Assembly: GCA_037178625.1 (NCBI GenBank)
Contig: CM074129.1
Location: forward strand, 3,844,001 to 3,908,000
Length of the DNA stretch: 64,000 nt
DNA from: Skeletonema tropicum
Taxonomy: Eukaryota > Bacillariophyta > Thalassiosirophyceae > Thalassiosirales > Thalassiosiraceae
Direction: 5' to 3'
Shown: positions 50,107-60,146 of the stretch, one piece after another
How positions within the stretch are numbered: position 1 is the stretch's first letter
Layout: every line of letters begins with the position of its first letter
Translations under genes and position numbers: made by a program
The notes under the pieces: model-generated
What the model saw: the letters and a program-made list of their open reading frames with translations, nothing else
What the model was told of the DNA's origin: nothing
The model's database searches: none

Positions 50107-52379
50107 CAGCTGTTTTCACGGATTTTCGGATAGCCGTTCAAGTTTCGAATTCCTACGTATGTTAGGTACAAATGACGTAGTGAGTCTTATAAAAACCCAT
50201 TGGGCCGATTTCTCCCAACTCACCCCTCAACAAGAGCCACTCCGCGCAAAAAGATGCCAACCATGGCCAAATGCCGGAGCGTACTACGCACAACAAGTTG
50301 AATATTTACTCAACCAAAAGGATAAATTAACCTCTCTTGCATGTCTAGATCCAAAATAGCCAATTAGGTTGACTAAAGATTGTAATCATGAACGATGGTA
50401 ATACACTTTTTGAATACCTTTTCACACGGCTCATCAGTAAAAGTGACACTTATCGCGGCAGGTGGATTTGCGACCAGTCGTTGGTAGAGATATTGCACAG
50501 ACACTATACGAATGTAGATAAAGACAATACCTTACGGAACAAACTCGTGCAGCGTCTGAACAAGGCAGCCGGACCTTTCAACAGCAGCAATGTACACAAG
50601 ATATACCACAAAAATTTCACAACATCATGTCCATTCAATTCGTCATTACGCCGGATGGTGCACTATTACTACTTTGGAAAGGGAGAGAAAGTGCCCAACG
50701 AACCAATACGCGCAGCAGAGTTATTGTGCACAGAAATAGAACATATACAGAGTTACAGTGCAACTAATAATCGGCAGCGATCTTGCAACAAGCCGGAGCA
50801 AGTATCATTTCCCGACGATGGATGCGCTGGTAAGAAGAAGAACAAAAATAATGAGAACAAACGTAAAGAAGCAACAAAATCATCAGCGGCTGCACCAATT
50901 ACTCCTACTCCACAAAAAAGAACAAGGCGCTCGCAACGACTAGTTGAGCAGCAGCAGAGCCCTCTCGTGCCATTCGTCACCAACGTGGGTAGATTAGAGG
51001 ATGAGAATAATCAAGTTGACGACGAAGATGAAGACGACGACAATAACAACAGCAGTGGCGATATAGACGGCGATAACAGCAGCAACAACCAGACTCCGAA
51101 TATTATATGGCAGTCACCTGAAGCAGCAGCTCTCTTCGGATTTGAAGAAGGTGCCGATGTGTACAACGGACTAGTGCAATTGGTTGAATCACTTACACTG
51201 GTGGGGCAATCAGCAAATGGATACGAAGAAGCAGGCGTCATTGACTTGCACGAAGATAGTAAATTGACAAAGCATGCCTTATTTGACTTACGCAATAAAT
51301 GTTTATACCTCAGGGTTGCGTATTCAATAGCACTTGCCGAGTATCGAGTTGGGTTTCCATTCCAAGCTTGTTGCGACAAAGCGGCAAGGCTGCTCAATGA
51401 TTTAACACTGTTCAATGCAGCAACTGGTAGGACAATCATGAATTGGAACCGTATCTTCCGCGTTAATCATCAATTTCCAAACCCCAACCCCTACGTCGCC
51501 AATGGTATCAAACGAAAGCCTACACTATTTGAGGTATTTCCGACAGCAGCAGTAGATGTGTCAAACTTCATACTTGACCATCTGGAACATTTCAGCGTTG
51601 AATTGCTGAGGGAACATTTTAACACAACAATGATAAAGCAACTAAATGAAGAGGTGAAAACCAACATCAACTTTACCGAAGACTCAGAAGAATTTCAACT
51701 GGTTGACAGATATCTCAAAAATCCACCATCATACTCAACAGTTGGGAGGTGGGTCGGATACCTTGGTTTCAAACGAGAGGTGTCAAAGAAATGCTACTAC
51801 GTTGATGGCCATGAGTATGCCGAACAGATAGAGCATCGGTCTCGGTTAACAGACGAATATCTATCAGTGCTTGAACCACGATCTCATCGATGGGTTCATT
51901 TGTCACAGACCGAATTTGACGATTTGAAAACAGCGCTCGAAGATGACAAAGATGGCGAGAAGGCGAAGGACATGTTAGACCTTCCGCACAAGAGAATTGA
52001 AACGCTGAAGAAGGTTTTGAAATGTCATCGTGCTGCTATTGACTTTGACAAATCTTTCATTATGAAAACTGTCTACGCAAAAGACTTTGATTTCAAGAAT
52101 GATTTGCTCAAGAAGGAAGAGAAGCTCAACTTTAGTCTCAGAGTAAAACGAGAGAATACGAAGGTGGAAGCGACGGCAAAGAAGAATTAAACATAGGACA
52201 ATGTTCATTTATGTCTCTTGGTGGAATATGGCATACGAGGCATTATTTACCATGGTCCGGTTGTTGTTCGCAATTGAGAAAGACGGAGGTAGAGTAGCTC
52301 CCCAGTTAAGGGGCTTTCAGTACGTTTGTACGTAGGAATAAAAATTCTGCGATTATCCGCCAAGATTTGCTAACAGCTG
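50107..52379 (+). mobile_element. TIR transposon inserted in ankyrin copy A, TA target duplication
   Basis: Both termini are CAGCTGTT in inverted orientation, with weaker matches further in (TCGGATA against GCGGATA). They are flanked by TA (50105-50106 and 52380-52381). Copy B of the duplicated locus has the uninterrupted sequence around a single TA at 56547-56548, which defines the 2273-bp insert exactly. One large gene lies inside (50388-52190). A TA duplication is usual for Tc1/mariner-like superfamilies but not exclusive to them. Confidence 0.9.
50388..52190 (+). CDS. transposon-encoded protein, transposase-like N-terminal region without a DDE domain
   Basis: 600 residues. A basic, Lys/Asn-rich and Asp-rich linker separates an N-terminal part (residues 1-130) from a structured part (about 225-600). 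Near residues 450-500 is STVGRWVGYLGFKREVSKKCYYVDGHEYAEQ (split: TVGRWVGYLGF, then YYVDGHE). This pattern, helix-turn-helix then YVDGHE, occurs in TIR transposases of fungi and heterokonts just before the first catalytic Asp. Here the frame ends after a Lys-rich tail and only 190 bp remain to the terminus. So no D-D-E/D catalytic core is encoded; it may be a deletion derivative or an accessory DNA-binding protein. Confidence 0.6.
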   Translation: MNDGNTLFEYLFTRLISKSDTYRGRWICDQSLVEILHRHYTNVDKDNTLRNKLVQRLNKAAGPFNSSNVHKIYHKNFTTSCPFNSSLRRMVHYYYFGKGEKVPNEPIRAAELLCTEIEHIQSYSATNNRQRSCNKPEQVSFPDDGCAGKKKNKNNENKRKEATKSSAAAPITPTPQKRTRRSQRLVEQQQSPLVPFVTNVGRLEDENNQVDDEDEDDDNNNSSGDIDGDNSSNNQTPNIIWQSPEAAALFGFEEGADVYNGLVQLVESLTLVGQSANGYEEAGVIDLHEDSKLTKHALFDLRNKCLYLRVAYSIALAEYRVGFPFQACCDKAARLLNDLTLFNAATGRTIMNWNRIFRVNHQFPNPNPYVANGIKRKPTLFEVFPTAAVDVSNFILDHLEHFSVELLREHFNTTMIKQLNEEVKTNINFTEDSEEFQLVDRYLKNPPSYSTVGRWVGYLGFKREVSKKCYYVDGHEYAEQIEHRSRLTDEYLSVLEPRSHRWVHLSQTEFDDLKTALEDDKDGEKAKDMLDLPHKRIETLKKVLKCHRAAIDFDKSFIMKTVYAKDFDFKNDLLKKEEKLNFSLRVKRENTKVEATAKKN

Positions 52380-53552
52380 TATTGCGGAAGGATTACCTTT
52401 CACCAATAGCTTGGTCGACCCAAGGGTGGCATTATCTTGAAGCGCTCTGTGCAGAGGAAGGCGTCCATTGCCGCCAGGCGTTGTCATCAGATGGCGGTCT
52501 TTGGCTTGGTGAGCATATAATTGTTGACTACTGATGAAATCTTTCATTTGTCGGTGTATGTGCGGATTCAAAATATGGAACGTAAAGCGAATGAAGTCTT
52601 CAATCGCTTCTGGGTGTGCATCGTAAATTGCCTTGATCATTTGGATACCAGCCATTACATTTGAATCATTATAATCCAACGAATAAGCAAAACGAAGCAG
52701 AGATTCTCCGTGCCACCTCTGCTGAAGCTTCACATTTGGATCACATTCCAGCAGGTATTCTACGATTTCCACGGCGCCTTCTGGGTTAGATCGTCTGCAC
52801 AGGCTTGAAATTGCTAGGTGAATTGGATATTCGCCCATTGTTATTGTATGATTGATGGCATCGGGGTAAAGTTTGTACAAGTATTCAACCGTGGCAACAG
52901 GGCAGTGTTCACACGCAACATGGAGAGGTAGGCAACCGTCGTAATCACTCATTCGCACGGATCCAGGATACGCTGTGATTAACACCTGGCAAAACTCAGG
53001 AGATTTTGCCCTATAAGCAGCAATGTGAATTGGAAGAAAGCCGTCTCTATAGCCGTCTCTGGCAAATTGGCGGACTGCTTGAGGATGCTTCTCAATGAGT
53101 AGCACTGCAATTTGTACAGCAACAGTTTCGTTGATCTCTCTGTTGGCACATAAGTAGTGCAAAGGTATCCAACCGTCACATGTTACACCGCGAGCAGAAT
53201 TGGGAGCTTTTTCAATGAGGAGCTGTATAATCCCCAATGTCATACTTTTGTTTAAGCATGCAATATGGAGCGGTGTGCTCCCATCGTAAAGAAAAAGACT
53301 TGGAGCAGCAGGAAAAGATTCGAGAAGGCATCGAATTATTCCCTCGGTGACTCTTTCATTTTGGCATGCACGAAAAAATGCACCATAATAACATTGCGTG
53401 ATGGAATAATTGGAGTATAATTTACCAGCAAATCCATGTCGCTCAAATAATTTGCGTAGGCCTTCTTCCGAAAGCAAGTCCGAACCGCAATATGAGAGCA
53501 GCAATTCAGCTGATTGTCTGTCGTTATTGTCGCTCTCGCTCATGGTTGACAT

Positions 53553-53936
53553 AGACCATCAACAGCGAACTTCATGATTTATGATGTCAACGCGAAAAGA
53601 AAAGTGCTGAATGAAAAGCTGCGCTCTGCGCTAAAGAAGTACTATCTTCGCGGACTCCTGAGAACCAATCAGACGTAGGAATTGGTTACCCTATGAGTAA
53701 GTCGGTCGCAACGGTACAGACGGAAAACGCCCACGCGTCTTTTTGATCTTGGATGTTGGATCTTTTTGCCTTCTGCGCTTCTTGCTTGCTGGTTGCGTTG
53801 CTGATGGTTGCTGATGGCTGTGCAGCTGTTCTTCTTGGTAGAGTGTGAAATGAAAATTAGATTGATCATACCATACCATACTTATCATGCAGAAGAACAT
53901 TTTTTTGTAATGGTCTTCACGTTACTACAACCAACC
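53553..53936. promoter_or_regulatory. divergent upstream region, copy A
   Basis: It lies between ankyrin copy A and the reductase, and is repeated nearly unchanged at 57562-57952. A 1-bp difference just upstream of the reductase shifts the frame between copies, which argues that translation starts downstream at the ACCATGG. Confidence 0.5.
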
Positions 53937-55949
53937 ATGGAAATAACAAACGAGGTCCTCGATCAAATTGCAGCTCGGTTCAAGGCTGGCGTCACTATCA
54001 AAGATCGCACCTACCGCCTCTCTAAGTATCCTTCTTGCTTTGTCGGTAAAGAGGCCGTCGACTTCATGATCAACGAGGGTCTAGCAGCATCACGTGAAGA
54101 GGCGGTCCAGCTCGGTCAATGTATCATGACAGAACTGGGTGTATTTGAACACGTCACAAGAGATCATGTGTTTGCTGATGAATATCTGTTCTATCATTTT
54201 GTCGATCGAGGCGATGTAGCACAGAATCCAACAACCAGAAAGAGATTCGATTGGGCAGATTATCTCGCCCCGACTACTTCAGTAAGCAAGAACCTACAAC
54301 CTGATCTACCCCTTCCTGACCTTGAGTCGGTACCAACAACCGATGCTCATGTAGCGACAAATGTTTGGCCTTTGGATGAGCACAATCAAAAGTTGCTCAA
54401 CAACGTGCATCCAACCAATTGGGTAGATCCCCAAGCAAAGAACAATAAATATGATTTGGTAGTAATTGGTGCCGGTGCTGCAGGCTTGGTCACATCTGCA
54501 GGAGCCGCTGGGGTGGGGGCAAAAGTAGCATTGATTGAAGAAGGCTTACTTGGTGGAGATTGCCTGAATGTTGGTTGCGTACCTTCAAAGGCCCTCATCC
54601 ATGCTGCTTCGCTTGCACATTCTCTCAAGAATACGGAGCATCTTGCCGATTCTGGAATATCCATCAATGGTAATGTAGAGATTGATTTCGTCAAGATTAT
54701 GGAGAGGGTTCGAAGAATTCGTAGTGAAATTAGCCCGAATGATTCTGCAGATAGGTTCACAAAGCTGGGCGTTGAAGTCTTTTTGGGTAGAGGAAAGTTT
54801 GTTGATGGCAACAGTGTTGAAGTAAATGGGAAAGTGCTACACTTCAACAAAGCAGTGATTGCATCGGGGGGGTATCCTTCGATAATTCCAATGCCTGGAC
54901 TCAAGGAACTGCACTATCTCAATATGAATCCTGGCGATGAGCCACGTCCCTATGTAATGACAAACGAGACGTTTTTCAACATGACGAAGCAGCCGAAGAA
55001 ATTGGTCGTTATTGGACCTGGTGTGATTGGAATGGAAATGGCTCAGTCCATGCAACGGCTAGGGACACAAGTAACTGTCTTGGGGAGATCTGGTAGAGTG
55101 TTACCGAAGGAGGATGAAGACCATGCGTCTATAGTGCAAAACCAACTGGAAAAAGACGGAGTTGAGTTTAGGCTCAGTGTCGCTGAATATATTTCTGCCG
55201 AACTCACCGGCACCATTGTTGACGGGTTGCCCGAAATAGCCTTCAAAATCAGAGAAAAGGGAATTGAGTCAATTACCGAGTTGGTTGTTGATGCGATCCT
55301 GATTGCTTCCGGTCGTCGTCCCAACGTTTCTGGTATGGATTTGGACAATGCTGGGGTCGAGTATGATGTCCGACAAGGAATCCTAGTAAATGACAAACTC
55401 CAGACGACAAATACAAAGATTTACTCAGCTGGAGATTGTTGTTCTACGCCTTTCAAATTTACGCACGCGGCTGATTTCATGGCCAGAGCCGTTATCCGAA
55501 ACGCCTTGTTCTTTGGCAAAGAAAAGATGAGCAACCTGCTCATTCCGTATGCAACCTACACTGAACCCGAGATTGCTTCAGTTGGTCTTTACGGGAAGGA
55601 TTGTGAAGCCAAAGGGATCATGTATGCGACGTACGAAAAACATTTTAGCGACAATGACCGTGCCATTTGTGAAGGCGACAATGTAGGTATGGTTCGAATC
55701 AGAGTCGAAGAGAAATCAGGCAAGATTTTAGGTGCTACAATCATTGGTAAGAATGCTGGAAATCTCATTTCGGAGATTACTCTTGCCATGCAATCAAATG
55801 TTTCGCTTGGGAGTATTGCCACTGTCATTCATCCATATCCGACCTACGCTGAAGCAATTCGGCAGTCTGGTGACCTTTACAACAAAACAAAGTTGACTCC
55901 AACTGCCAAAACACTCCTAAGGGGTATCATCAAGGTTCAACGCTTCTAA
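53937..55949 (+). CDS. DEP domain-pyridine nucleotide-disulfide oxidoreductase fusion, copy A
   Basis: 670 residues from ATG 53937 (ACCATGG context; earlier ATGs are not conserved in frame between copies). Residues about 1-90: DEP domain (YRLSKYPSCFVGKEAVDFMI, then HVFADEYLFYHF). From about 170: class I flavin disulfide reductase. Seen are the FAD loop (VVIGAGAAGL), the redox-active pair in GGDCLNVGCVPSK, the NAD(P) loop (VVIGPGVIGMEMA), the second FAD motif (IYSAGDCC), and the C-terminal HPYPTYAEA that supplies the His-Glu acid-base pair. Closest in character to mercuric reductase/dihydrolipoamide dehydrogenase-like proteins, but without the N-terminal HMA domain or C-terminal Cys pair, so the substrate is open. 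DEP domains anchor signalling proteins at membranes. Confidence 0.85.
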   Translation: MEITNEVLDQIAARFKAGVTIKDRTYRLSKYPSCFVGKEAVDFMINEGLAASREEAVQLGQCIMTELGVFEHVTRDHVFADEYLFYHFVDRGDVAQNPTTRKRFDWADYLAPTTSVSKNLQPDLPLPDLESVPTTDAHVATNVWPLDEHNQKLLNNVHPTNWVDPQAKNNKYDLVVIGAGAAGLVTSAGAAGVGAKVALIEEGLLGGDCLNVGCVPSKALIHAASLAHSLKNTEHLADSGISINGNVEIDFVKIMERVRRIRSEISPNDSADRFTKLGVEVFLGRGKFVDGNSVEVNGKVLHFNKAVIASGGYPSIIPMPGLKELHYLNMNPGDEPRPYVMTNETFFNMTKQPKKLVVIGPGVIGMEMAQSMQRLGTQVTVLGRSGRVLPKEDEDHASIVQNQLEKDGVEFRLSVAEYISAELTGTIVDGLPEIAFKIREKGIESITELVVDAILIASGRRPNVSGMDLDNAGVEYDVRQGILVNDKLQTTNTKIYSAGDCCSTPFKFTHAADFMARAVIRNALFFGKEKMSNLLIPYATYTEPEIASVGLYGKDCEAKGIMYATYEKHFSDNDRAICEGDNVGMVRIRVEEKSGKILGATIIGKNAGNLISEITLAMQSNVSLGSIATVIHPYPTYAEAIRQSGDLYNKTKLTPTAKTLLRGIIKVQRF

Positions 55950-56130
55950 TCTTGCTTGCTCGTGTTTTGGAGGTTGAAAACGAATGAGTGGGCTTGGGCA
56001 AGAACTAAACGTCAAGAGATGTAGGAGTAATAATTAATTTTGTGTTCTAGGAGTAACTGCTTTCCCAGCGAATTGTATAATATGCAAATCATTTGCACAG
56101 CAATCTTTACACATCTCGAATATAAGAGAA

Positions 56131-56230
56131 TTACATGGCATCAATCATAAACTGAAAATCTCCAGAAAGCACCCGTTTCGTACAAACCTTCACATCATCT
56201 TCCCCACTCTTGGCACGCAATCCATCATTC
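56131..56230 (-). pseudogene. 3' fragment of the lumen-protein gene, carried in the duplication
   Basis: Identical to 60147-60246, the last 33 codons of the gene at 60147-60653. Similarity stops at CCATCATTC (56230/60246), which marks the duplication breakpoint. An 81-bp filler (56231-56311) of unrelated sequence with a GAGCGAGCGAAGCGAGCGA palindromic stretch joins it to ankyrin copy B. Confidence 0.85.
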
Positions 56231-57561
56231 GGGAGCGAGCGAAGCGAGCGACCTTACTTCTCTCTATAATCAATATATGAACCAATATCAGATAAAGTGG
56301 TATTACTATATGCTTCTTGTCAGCATTCCGTGCCGATACTGACATATCATCATACTTCTCCAGAAGTAGCGCTACAGTTTCGTACTTTGCACCACGGCAT
56401 GCACGATGAAGGGCTGTGTTTCTTCCTCGGTCCTCAACGAAAAGAGTTGTTGTGTCAAGCCCGACAAGATACTTCACGACGTTCGCAGAATCGTGATGCT
56501 CGCATGCGATGTGCAAAGGTATCATGCCGTTGACATCGGAAGTTCTTATTGCGGAAGGATTACCTTTCACCAATAGCTTGGTCGACCCAAGGGTGGCATT
56601 ATCTTGAAGCGCTCTGTGCAGAGGAAGGCGTCCATTGCCGCCAGGCGTTGTCATCAGATGGCGGTCTTTGGCTTGGTGAGCATATAATTGTTGACTACTG
56701 ATGAAATCTTTCATTTGTCGGTGTATGTGCGGATTCAAAATATGGAACGTAAAGCGAATGAAGTCTTCAATCGCTTCTGGGTGTGCATCGTAAATTGCCT
56801 TGATCATTTGGATACCAGCCATTACATTTGAATCATTATAATCCAACGAATAAGCAAAACGAAGCAGAGATTCTCCGTGCCACCTCTGCTGAAGCTTCAC
56901 ATTTGGATCACATTCCAGCAGGTATTCTACGATTTCCACGGCGCCTTCTGGGTTAGATCGTCTGCACAGGCTTGAAATTGCTAGGTGAATTGGATATTCG
57001 CCCATTGTTATTGTATGATTGATGGCATCGGGGTAAAGTTTGTACAAGTATTCAACCGTGGCAACAGGGCAGTGTTCACACGCAACATGGAGAGGTAGGC
57101 AACCGTCGTAATCACTCATTCGCACGGATCCAGGATACGCTGTGATTAACACCTGGCAAAACTCAGGAGATTTTGCCCTATAAGCAGCAATGTGAATTGG
57201 AAGAAAGCCGTCTATAGCCGTCTCTGGCAAATTGGCGGACTGCTTGAGGATGCTTCTCAATGAGTAGCACTGCAATTTGTACAGCAACAGTTTCGTTGAT
57301 CTCTCTGTTGGCACATAAGTAGTGCAAAGGTATCCAACCGTCACATGTTACACCGCGAGCAGAATTGGGAGCTTTTTCAATGAGGAGCTGTATAATCCCC
57401 AATGTCATACTTTTGTTTAAGCATGCAATATGGAGCGGTGTGCTCCCATCGTAAAGAAAAAGACTTGGAGCAGCAGGAAAAGATGCGAAAGCAAGTCCGA
57501 ACCGCAATATGAGAGCAGCAATTCAGCTGATTGTCTGTCGTTATTGTCGCTCTCGCTCATG
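56190..57561 (-). pseudogene. ankyrin-repeat gene, copy B, uninterrupted but rearranged
   Basis: It matches copy A without the transposon: 56312-56548 corresponds to 49870-50106, and the sequence from 56547 continues as 52380 onward. Its own faults are different. About 150 bp near the 5' end are missing (junction near 57488), and 2 bp are missing near 57214, which separates a 109-residue frame (57507-57178) from a 384-residue frame (57344-56190). The original 3' end is replaced by filler and antisense lumen-gene sequence. Neither copy encodes the full ancestral protein. Confidence 0.8.
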
Positions 57562-57952
57562 GTTGACATAGACCATCAACAGCGAACTTCATGATTTATG
57601 ATGTCAACGCGAAAAGAAAAGTGCTGAATGAAAAGCTGCGCTCTGCGCTAAAGAAGTACTATCTTCGCGGACTCCTGAGAACCAATCAGACGTAGGAATT
57701 GGTTACCCTATGAGTAAGTCGGTCGCAACGGTACAGACGGAAAACGCCCACGCGTCTTTTTGATCTTGGATGTTGGATCTTTTTGCCTTCTGCGCTTCTT
57801 GCTTGCTGGTTGCGTTGCTGATGGTTGCTGATGGCTGGGCAGCTGTTCTTCTTGGTAGAGTGTGAAAGAAAATTAGATTGATCATACCATACCATACTTA
57901 TCATGCAGAAGAACATTTTTTTGTAATGGTCTTCACGTTACTACAACCAACC
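57562..57952. promoter_or_regulatory. divergent upstream region, copy B
   Basis: Near-identical to 53553-53936. Confidence 0.5.
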
Positions 57953-59965
57953 ATGGAAATAACAAACGAGGTCCTCGATCAAATTGCAGCTCGGTTCAAG
58001 GCTGGCGTCACTATCAAAGATCGCACCTACCGCCTCTCTAAGTATCCTTCTTGCTTTGTCGGTAAAGAGGCCGTCGACTTCATGATCAAAGAGGGTCTAG
58101 CAGCATCACGTGAAGAGGCGGTCCAGCTCGGTCAATGTATCATGACAGAACTGGGTGTATTTGAACACGTCACAAGAGATCATGTGTTTGCTGATGAATA
58201 TCTGTTCTATCATTTTGTCGATCGAGGCGATGTAGCACAGAATCCAACAACCAGAAAGAGATTCGATTGGGCAGATTATCTCGCCCCGACTACTTCAGTA
58301 AGCAAGAACCTACAACCTGATCTACCCCTTCCTGACTTTGAGTCGGTACCAACAACCGATGCTCATGTAGCGACAAATGTTTGGCCTTTGGATGAACACA
58401 ATCAAAAGTTGCTCAACAACGTGCATCCAACCAATTGGGTAGATCCCCAAGCAAAGAACAATAAGTATGATTTGGTAGTAATTGGTGCCGGTGCTGCAGG
58501 CTTGGTCACATCTGCAGGAGCCGCTGGGGTGGGGGCAAAAGTAGCATTGATTGAAGAAGGCTTACTTGGTGGAGATTGCCTGAATGTTGGTTGCGTACCT
58601 TCAAAGGCCCTCATCCATGCTGCTTCGCTTGCACATTCTCTCAAGAATACGGAGCATCTTGCCGATTCTGGAATATCCATCAATGGTAATGTACAGATTG
58701 ATTTCCTCAAGATTATGGAGAGGGTTAGAAGAATTCGTAGTGAAATTAGCCCGAATGATTCTGCAGATAGGTTCACGAAGCTGGGCGTTGAAGTCTTTTT
58801 GGGTAGAGGAAAGTTTGTTGATGGCAACAGTGTTGAAGTGAATGGGAAAGTGTTGCACTTTAACAAAGCAGTGATTGCATCTGGGGGGTATCCCTCGATA
58901 ATTCCAATGCCTGGACTCAAGGAACTGCACTATCTCAACATGAATCCTGGCGATGAGCCACGTCCGTATGTAATGACAAACGAGACATTTTTCAACATGA
59001 CAAAGCAGCCGAAGAAATTGGTCGTTATTGGACCTGGTGTGATTGGAATGGAAATGGCTCAGTCCATGCAACGGCTAGGGACACAAGTAACTGTCTTGGG
59101 GAGATCTGGTAGAGTGTTACCGAAGGAGGATGAAGACCATGCGTCTATAGTGCAAAACCAACTGGAAAAAGACGGAGTTGAGTTTAGGCTCAGTGTCACT
59201 GAATACATTTCTGCCGAGCTCACCGGCACCATTGTTGATGGGTTGCCCGAAATAGCCTTCAAAATCAAAGAAAAGGGAAGTGAGTCAATTACCGAGTTGG
59301 TTGTTGATGCGATCCTGATTGCTTCCGGTCGTCGTCCCAACGTTTCTGGTATGGATTTGGACAATGCTGGGGTCGAGTATGATGTCCGACAAGGAATCTT
59401 AGTAAATGACAAACTCCAGACGACAAATACAAAGATTTACTCAGCTGGAGATTGTTGTTCTACGCCTTTCAAATTTACGCACGCGGCTGATTTCATGGCC
59501 AGAGCCGTTATCCGAAACGCCTTGTTCTTTGGCAAAGAAAAGATGAGTAACCTGCTCATTCCGTATGCAACCTACACTGAACCCGAGATTGCTTCAGTTG
59601 GTCTTTACGGGAAGGATTGTGAAGCCAAAGGGATCACGTATGCGACGTATGAAAAACATTTTAGCGACAATGACCGTGCCATTTGTGAAGGCGACAAAGT
59701 AGGTATGGTTCGAATCAGAGTCGAAGAGAAATCAGGCAAGATTTTGGGTGCTACAATCATTGGTAAGAATGCTGGTAATCTCATTTCGGAGATTACTCTT
59801 GCCATGCAATCAAATGTTTCGCTTGGGAGTATCGCCACTGTCATTCATCCATATCCGACCTATGCTGAAGCAATTCGGCAGTCTGGTGACCTTTACAACA
59901 AAACAAAGTTGACTCCAACTGCCAAAACACTCCTAAGGGGTATCATCAAGGTTCAACGCTTCTAA
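57953..59965 (+). CDS. DEP domain-pyridine nucleotide-disulfide oxidoreductase fusion, copy B
   Basis: Same 670-residue protein as copy A, with about a dozen substitutions (for example Asn to Lys in FMIKEG, Leu to Phe in PDFESV, Glu/Val to Gln/Leu in NVQIDFLKI, Ile to Ser in KGSESI, Asn to Lys in EGDKVG). All redox and nucleotide-binding motifs are kept (GGDCLNVGCVPSK, VVIGPGVIGMEMA, HPYPTYAEA). Both copies therefore look functional and recently duplicated. The copy B 3' flank continues into the complete lumen-protein gene, so B probably keeps the ancestral right side. Confidence 0.85.
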   Translation: MEITNEVLDQIAARFKAGVTIKDRTYRLSKYPSCFVGKEAVDFMIKEGLAASREEAVQLGQCIMTELGVFEHVTRDHVFADEYLFYHFVDRGDVAQNPTTRKRFDWADYLAPTTSVSKNLQPDLPLPDFESVPTTDAHVATNVWPLDEHNQKLLNNVHPTNWVDPQAKNNKYDLVVIGAGAAGLVTSAGAAGVGAKVALIEEGLLGGDCLNVGCVPSKALIHAASLAHSLKNTEHLADSGISINGNVQIDFLKIMERVRRIRSEISPNDSADRFTKLGVEVFLGRGKFVDGNSVEVNGKVLHFNKAVIASGGYPSIIPMPGLKELHYLNMNPGDEPRPYVMTNETFFNMTKQPKKLVVIGPGVIGMEMAQSMQRLGTQVTVLGRSGRVLPKEDEDHASIVQNQLEKDGVEFRLSVTEYISAELTGTIVDGLPEIAFKIKEKGSESITELVVDAILIASGRRPNVSGMDLDNAGVEYDVRQGILVNDKLQTTNTKIYSAGDCCSTPFKFTHAADFMARAVIRNALFFGKEKMSNLLIPYATYTEPEIASVGLYGKDCEAKGITYATYEKHFSDNDRAICEGDKVGMVRIRVEEKSGKILGATIIGKNAGNLISEITLAMQSNVSLGSIATVIHPYPTYAEAIRQSGDLYNKTKLTPTAKTLLRGIIKVQRF

Positions 59966-60146
59966 TCTTGCTTGCTCGTGTTTTGGAGGTTGAAAACGAA
60001 TGAGTGGGCTTGGGCAAGAACTAAACGTCAAGAGATGTAGGAATAATAATTAATTTTGTGTTTTAGGAGTAACTGCTTTCCCAGCGAATTGTATTATATG
60101 CAAATCATTTGCACAGCAATCTTTACACATCTCGAATATAAGAGAA

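Larger units (their letters stand above)
49757..53552 (-). pseudogene. ankyrin-repeat gene, copy A, split by a transposon insertion
   Basis: 5' part 53552-52380, 3' part 50106-49757, interrupted by the element at 50107-52379. The N-terminal 390 residues hold about eight ankyrin-type repeats (GSTPLHIACLNKS, GWIPLHYLCANRE, GFLPIHIAAYRAK, GCLPLHVACEH, GEYPIHLAISS, GRLPLHRALQDN). The 3' part continues the series (NGMIPLHIACEHH, RNTALHRACRGAK) and ends with an ALHRAC-type cap and DNEDLDRDSIEY tail. Read alone, the 5' part stops inside the transposon end (LLANLGG), so a truncated protein of 399 residues could still be made. Family: the large diatom ankyrin set, function unknown. Divergent from the reductase gene at 53937. 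Confidence 0.8.

Noticed and set aside
54386..54904. 172-codon minus-strand frames opposite the reductases (also 58402-58920)
   Set aside because: They lie fully antisense to conserved FAD-binding sequence and change with it, so they are shadows.
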